Source: Pseudoclavibacter sp. AY1H1 (lineage in GTDB: Bacteria; Actinomycetota; Actinomycetes; Actinomycetales; Microbacteriaceae). Taken from it: a DNA stretch of 64,000 nt. The DNA lies in contig NZ_PSXX01000001.1 of NCBI RefSeq assembly GCF_002931055.1, positions 806,001-870,000 of the forward strand, given 5' to 3'. Below are positions 60,918-64,000 of this stretch, piece after piece. A program made the position numbers and the translations under genes. Position 1 is the stretch's first letter; each line of letters starts with the position of its first letter. Under the pieces are notes generated by a model. The model worked only from the letters and a program-made list of their open reading frames with translations. It was not told the origin of the DNA and made no database searches.

Positions 60918-60937
60918 GGGGCCTTGCGGCAAGCCCC
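60918..60937 (-). promoter_or_regulatory. Rifamycin-associated element (RAE) at the helR promoter
   Basis: A 20-bp dyad; minus strand GGGGCTTGCCGCAAGGCCCC, essentially the known actinobacterial RAE (GGGGCTTGCGGCAAGGCCC). It lies 24 bp before the helR GTG, downstream of a TATAAA (60944-60949) that can serve as -10. RAEs mark rifamycin-inducible resistance genes. Confidence 0.88.
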
Positions 60938-60944
60938 TGGTGAT

Positions 60945-62120
60945 TTATAACTTGGAAGAGGCAGGCAGGCGCTCGAGAACCACCGCGATCGCCACCGCGA
61001 CAGCCACCCCGATGAGCGTCTCCACACCCCGCTCGAGCAGCAGCTGGCCGGCCGAGACATCCCCCGCGAGGCGCCCCATGACCAGCACAAGCGGCGTCAG
61101 GAACAGCAGCCCCAGCGTGTAGTTGCGCACGATGAACAGCTCGACCCCACCCTGCAGGGCGATCACCAGCAGCACCACGACCAGGCCGCTCGGCTCGAAC
61201 GCCATCAGCACGGCCGCCGCCCCGAGGCCGAGCACCGTCCCCACAAGCCGATGCGTCGCCCGCAGCACCCGATGGAACCCCGTCGCCGCTGACAGACCGG
61301 CGATCGCGGACACCATCGCCCAGTACGGATGCCCGATGCCGATCAGCAGCGGAATCGCCCCAGCCACCAGCGTGCCGACCGCGAACATCCACGCACGCCC
61401 CAGCGGCGTCGACCTCGCCGGACGAACCGACCTGATCGACCCCGTCGACAGCGAACCCACAGCGGAGGCCCCCGAGGCGGGTGCACCCGTAGCGGAGGCC
61501 CCCGAGGCGGCTGGTCCCGAGAAAGCTGGCCCCGGAGCCTGAGCAGGAGCACCGGCCCCGCCGCCAGCAGCGCGCGCCGCTCGGCCCCTGTCCACGAGCT
61601 CCCCGACCGCGCCGAACACGAGGCCGAGGAGCAGCGACCACACGGCCGTCACGACGGCCACGCCGAGACCGCGCAGCAGCACCGCCCCGTCCACCGCGAG
61701 CGCCGCGATCGCGGCGAGGGCGAAGATCTGGAACATGGGGCCGGGAGGCGCCCACCGCACCCGGTCGCCGAGGAGGGACATGAGGAACGCCCATGCGGCG
61801 GCGATGGGCAGCACGAGCAGCCCGCGCTCGGGCGACAAGGAAATGAGCGCACCCACCCCGACGGAGACGAGCAGCGCCCCCGCGGCGATCGACTGCAGCC
61901 GGAGGCGAGCGAAGACGTCCAGCCCGCGACCGTAGACGCTCGTGAATGCGCCGAACACGGCGAAGATCGCCAGCTGCATGGATCCGGTCGCCCACAGGAG
62001 CACCAGTGGCGCGCCGATCGCCAGCGCAACCCGCAGCGCCACCCAGTGGTCACGTCGGTAGGGCCCCATCGTCACGAGGTCGCGCCAGCCAGGAATCAGC
62101 TCGTGTCGGGAAAAAGGCAT
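60945..62120 (-). CDS. FUSC-family aromatic acid / small-molecule exporter
   Basis: A 391-residue membrane protein with two blocks of about five to six helices around a cytoplasmic linker of Gly/Ala/Ser repeats (GAPAQAPGPAFSGP and onward). It resembles the FUSC (fusaric acid resistance / aromatic acid exporter) family; the N-terminal block has LWATGSMQLAIFAVFGAFTS. Start ATG 62120 is fixed by GATAAT 6 nt upstream. Divergent from the siderophore operon and upstream of helR. Confidence 0.8.
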   Translation of the reverse strand: MPFSRHELIPGWRDLVTMGPYRRDHWVALRVALAIGAPLVLLWATGSMQLAIFAVFGAFTSVYGRGLDVFARLRLQSIAAGALLVSVGVGALISLSPERGLLVLPIAAAWAFLMSLLGDRVRWAPPGPMFQIFALAAIAALAVDGAVLLRGLGVAVVTAVWSLLLGLVFGAVGELVDRGRAARAAGGGAGAPAQAPGPAFSGPAASGASATGAPASGASAVGSLSTGSIRSVRPARSTPLGRAWMFAVGTLVAGAIPLLIGIGHPYWAMVSAIAGLSAATGFHRVLRATHRLVGTVLGLGAAAVLMAFEPSGLVVVLLVIALQGGVELFIVRNYTLGLLFLTPLVLVMGRLAGDVSAGQLLLERGVETLIGVAVAVAIAVVLERLPASSKL

Positions 62121-62126
62121 TGCGCC

Positions 62127-62132
62127 ATTATC
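62127..62132 (-). promoter_or_regulatory. -10 GATAAT for the FUSC gene
   Basis: GATAAT exactly 6 nt before the ATG at 62120: leaderless arrangement. Confidence 0.6.
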
Positions 62133-62185
62133 TCCCCGCCCTGGGGACTTCTCCCCGTCTGCCACCCCTGACCACGTCCCCGAAC

Positions 62186-62204
62186 TTAAGATAGGCTCGC
62201 CTTA
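62186..62204. promoter_or_regulatory. IdeR/DtxR iron box
   Basis: TTAAGATAGGCTCGCCTTA matches 14 of 19 positions of the DtxR/IdeR consensus TTAGGTTAGGCTAACCTAA. It is 138 bp before the siderophore-binding lipoprotein ATG, so that operon is probably repressed by iron. Confidence 0.75.
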
Positions 62205-62342
62205 CTCAAAGCCGAGTCGCGTTGGACGTTCAGCGCGACGCGCAGGCTTGGCCCGTCCGCCCCCAAAGCGCCCGTGCGGCCCCTGCAACGGCTCCACTCT
62301 CTGTGCGCGCAGCACAGCACATCCCCGAACCGAGGATCCGCC

Positions 62343-63353
62343 ATGCCCGAAACGCTCACGACTTCCACGCGGCGCACGGCCGCCCGCATCCAGGGTGCCG
62401 GCCTGCTCGCCATCTCCGCGCTCCTCCTCGCCGGATGCGCCCCAGCGGCCACCGGCGCCGCGCCCGAAGAGACCGCCGCTGCATCCGGAACCGTCACCAT
62501 CACCGACAACCACGGCGAGATCGAGGTTCCCGTCAACCCCGAGCGCGTGATCGCCCTCGACAACACGACGTTCCAGACCCTCAGCGACTGGGGCATCAAC
62601 GTCGTCGCAGCCCCCAAGCCGCTCATGGAGAGCGTCTGGCCCGACCTCGCTGGCGGCGACGAGGTGCTCGACGTCGGCCTCCACCGCGAGCCCAACCTCG
62701 AGGCCGTCATCGAAGCCGAGCCCGACCTCATCATCGGCGGCTACCGCTTCCAGGACTACTACGAGGACCTCAAGGGCATCCAGCCCAAGACCATCGAGAT
62801 CAACCCCCGCGACGGCGAAGAGGCCACGAGCGAGCTGAAGCGCCAGGTCGAGATCCTCGGCCAGATCTTCGACAAGGAAGCGGAAGCCGCCGAGACGGTC
62901 GCCGCCTTCGACACCGCCATCGCCGACGCCAAGAGCGCCTACAACGGCACCGACACGGTCGTCGGCCTCATCACCTCCGGCGGCGAGATCGCCTACGCGG
63001 CACCCGGCGAGGGACGCGGCGTCGGCCAGCTCTTCCCCACGATCGGCCTCACCCCCGCCATCGACCAGGCCGCTGAAGACGCCTCCCACGGCGACGACAT
63101 CAGCGTCGAGGCCATCGCCCAGGCCAGCCCCGAGTGGATGATCGTGCTCGACCGCGACGCCGGCACCGGCGAAGAGGGCGCTGCGGCAGCAGCCGATCTG
63201 ATCGCCGGCGCCGAGGCCCTGCAGAACGTGCCAGCCGTGCAGAAGAACCAGATCGTCTACCTCGACCCGACCTTCTACCTCGACGAGGGCATCCAGGCCT
63301 ACACGGGCCTGTACACGGACGTCGCAGCGGCGTTCTCCGGCGCGAGCAGCTAG
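62343..63353 (+). CDS. Iron-siderophore ABC transporter solute-binding lipoprotein
   Basis: A 336-residue lipoprotein (lipobox LAGC) of the class III (FepB/CeuE/FatB) binding proteins: TITDNHGEIEVPVNPERVIALDN, EPDLIIGGYRF, AYAAPGEGRGVGQLF and the C-lobe IVYLDPTFYLDEGIQAYTGL. These bind ferric catecholate or hydroxamate siderophores. An iron box upstream supports the role. The next gene is a FecCD permease, separated by a long stem-loop. Confidence 0.92.
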   Translation: MPETLTTSTRRTAARIQGAGLLAISALLLAGCAPAATGAAPEETAAASGTVTITDNHGEIEVPVNPERVIALDNTTFQTLSDWGINVVAAPKPLMESVWPDLAGGDEVLDVGLHREPNLEAVIEAEPDLIIGGYRFQDYYEDLKGIQPKTIEINPRDGEEATSELKRQVEILGQIFDKEAEAAETVAAFDTAIADAKSAYNGTDTVVGLITSGGEIAYAAPGEGRGVGQLFPTIGLTPAIDQAAEDASHGDDISVEAIAQASPEWMIVLDRDAGTGEEGAAAAADLIAGAEALQNVPAVQKNQIVYLDPTFYLDEGIQAYTGLYTDVAAAFSGASS

Positions 63354-63367
63354 CCACGCTCCGGGCC

Positions 63368-63421
63368 TCGTGCCCCGCCGCTCCCCTGGTGCCCTCGCGG
63401 CACCCGAGCGGCGGGGCACGA
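63368..63421 (+). terminator. 16-bp perfect stem-loop between siderophore-binding and permease genes
   Basis: TCGTGCCCCGCCGCTC (63368-63383) pairs perfectly with 63406-63421. The 22-nt loop can itself pair GGTGCC with GGCACC. No U-run. As an intra-operon hairpin it probably stabilises or attenuates, so the binding protein is made in excess over the permease. Confidence 0.75.
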
Positions 63422-63546
63422 ACCGGCCCCGGGTATCCCGGGGTCTCCCGCCGCGACAGCCGCGCAAGCCGCGACTGCCGCACGGCCCCCTCCGCGGGGC
63501 CCCCTCCGCACGGCCCCATCCGCACGTCACCCACGACAGCGAGCGA

Positions 63547-64000
63547 ATGACAGCAACAGCCCCACCCCCAGCAGCGCCGGCGCCCCGAGCCGCGCCGAAG
63601 CCGCACGTGCCGCTCCTCAACCGGCGAGGGGCGCTCCCCATCGGCATCGTCACGGTCGCCGGTCTCGCCGTCCTGTCGCTCTTCGTCGGCGCGTACGACA
63701 TCGCCGGCAACGAGTTCGGCGGCGAGATGATCTGGATCTCCCGGGTTCCTCGAACCGTCTCGCTCGTGCTCGCGGGCTGCGCGATGAGCGTCTCCGGCCT
63801 CATCCTGCAGCTGCTCACCCAGAACCGCTTTGTGGAACCCACGACGACCGGCACCACCGAGTGGTCGGCCCTCGGTCTGCTCGTGAGCTACATCGTCGCC
63901 CCAGCGGCCGGCCTCACGACCCGCATGGTCATGGCCAGCGTCTCGGCCTTCATCGGCACCATGGTGTTCCTCGCCGTGCTGCGCCGCGTCGCCCTCCGCT
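63547..64000 (+). CDS. Siderophore ABC transporter permease, FecCD family (runs off the right edge)
   Basis: Open from the ATG at 63547 to the window end (151 codons). A Pro/Ala-rich N-terminal stub, then GIVTVAGLAVLSLFVGAYD, and the FecCD signature RVPRTVSLVLAGCAMSVSG followed by QLLTQNRFVEPTTTG. It should form the membrane channel for the ferric siderophore with a second FecCD protein and an ATPase beyond the edge. Confidence 0.92.
   Translation, partial: MTATAPPPAAPAPRAAPKPHVPLLNRRGALPIGIVTVAGLAVLSLFVGAYDIAGNEFGGEMIWISRVPRTVSLVLAGCAMSVSGLILQLLTQNRFVEPTTTGTTEWSALGLLVSYIVAPAAGLTTRMVMASVSAFIGTMVFLAVLRRVALR

Noticed and set aside
58602-60950. 782-residue plus-strand frame across helR
   Set aside because: Antisense shadow of helR, Arg/His/Leu-rich.
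60877-61995. 372-residue minus-strand frame over the FUSC gene
   Set aside because: A different frame over the FUSC coding sequence, dominated by Arg/Gly/Ala; only its last eight codons (short leader ORF) are worth noting.

Overview
The window is high-GC DNA with the look of a free-living Micrococcales actinobacterium, most likely Microbacteriaceae. Three things point there: the divergent pair of a DUF5997 gene and a LysR-type sensor domain without a DNA-binding domain, the DUF222/HNH (13E12-repeat) gene, and a promoter style in which a TANNNT -10 hexamer sits about 6 nt before the start codon, so the mRNA would be leaderless. I see no rRNA, no complete tRNA, no transposase and no CRISPR array. 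The assignment rests on gene content and style, not on a search.

Layout. 1-5.4 kb: the end of a flavin disulfide oxidoreductase, a 22-bp minisatellite, MOSC and DUF5997 genes, the LysR-like gene, a repeat-filled convergent gap and the HNH gene. 4.9-11.2 kb: two dihydrofolate-reductase-fold proteins around a luciferase-like oxidoreductase, an ABC ATPase/membrane pair and an aminotransferase. 11.3-18.8 kb: a TetR/ScbR-like regulator with its own palindrome, a HEAT-repeat AlkD-like protein, an SRPBCC protein, PEP carboxylase, a coupled YchJ/DUF4287 pair and a hydrolase. 18.8-24.5 kb: an acyl-CoA ligase, a YceI-like protein, and an ECF sigma factor of the SigJ/ECF42 type beside its YCII/DGPF partner, with divergent SRPBCC and VOC genes. 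24.6-34.3 kb: mostly housekeeping and hypothetical genes (lipoproteins, SixA phosphatase, a CPA2 antiporter, hydrolases, small membrane proteins) plus a convincing trimethylamine monooxygenase (tmm).

34.6-40.9 kb is one co-directional locus: a very divergent S-adenosylhomocysteine-hydrolase homologue, an SAH/MTA-deaminase-like amidohydrolase and a DUF985 cupin, all overlapping, followed by a complete polar-amino-acid-type ABC importer. It reads as uptake plus salvage of a nucleoside thioether, and I rate it the best candidate for an undescribed pathway. 41.4-47.5 kb is a self-contained acid-sugar catabolic cassette (IclR regulator, solute-binding protein and two permeases, divergent from an enolase-superfamily dehydratase and a DapA-family lyase), flanked by gene-poor stretches and plausibly acquired. 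47.8-51 kb holds a MutT-type Nudix protein, a stand-alone SRA-like plus PD-(D/E)XK nuclease (probably a modification-dependent restriction enzyme), an Excalibur lipoprotein and an orphan protein.

51-64 kb contains an esterase preceded by a tiny overlapping leader ORF, an amino-acid permease with a tRNA-like 3'-end relic upstream, RhaM-like, TspO-like and PNPOx-like proteins, a Nudix-NYN fusion, the RNA-polymerase-recycling ATPase HelR with a rifamycin-associated element (RAE) at its promoter, a FUSC transporter, and the start of a siderophore uptake operon behind an IdeR/DtxR box. The next permease gene runs off the right edge.
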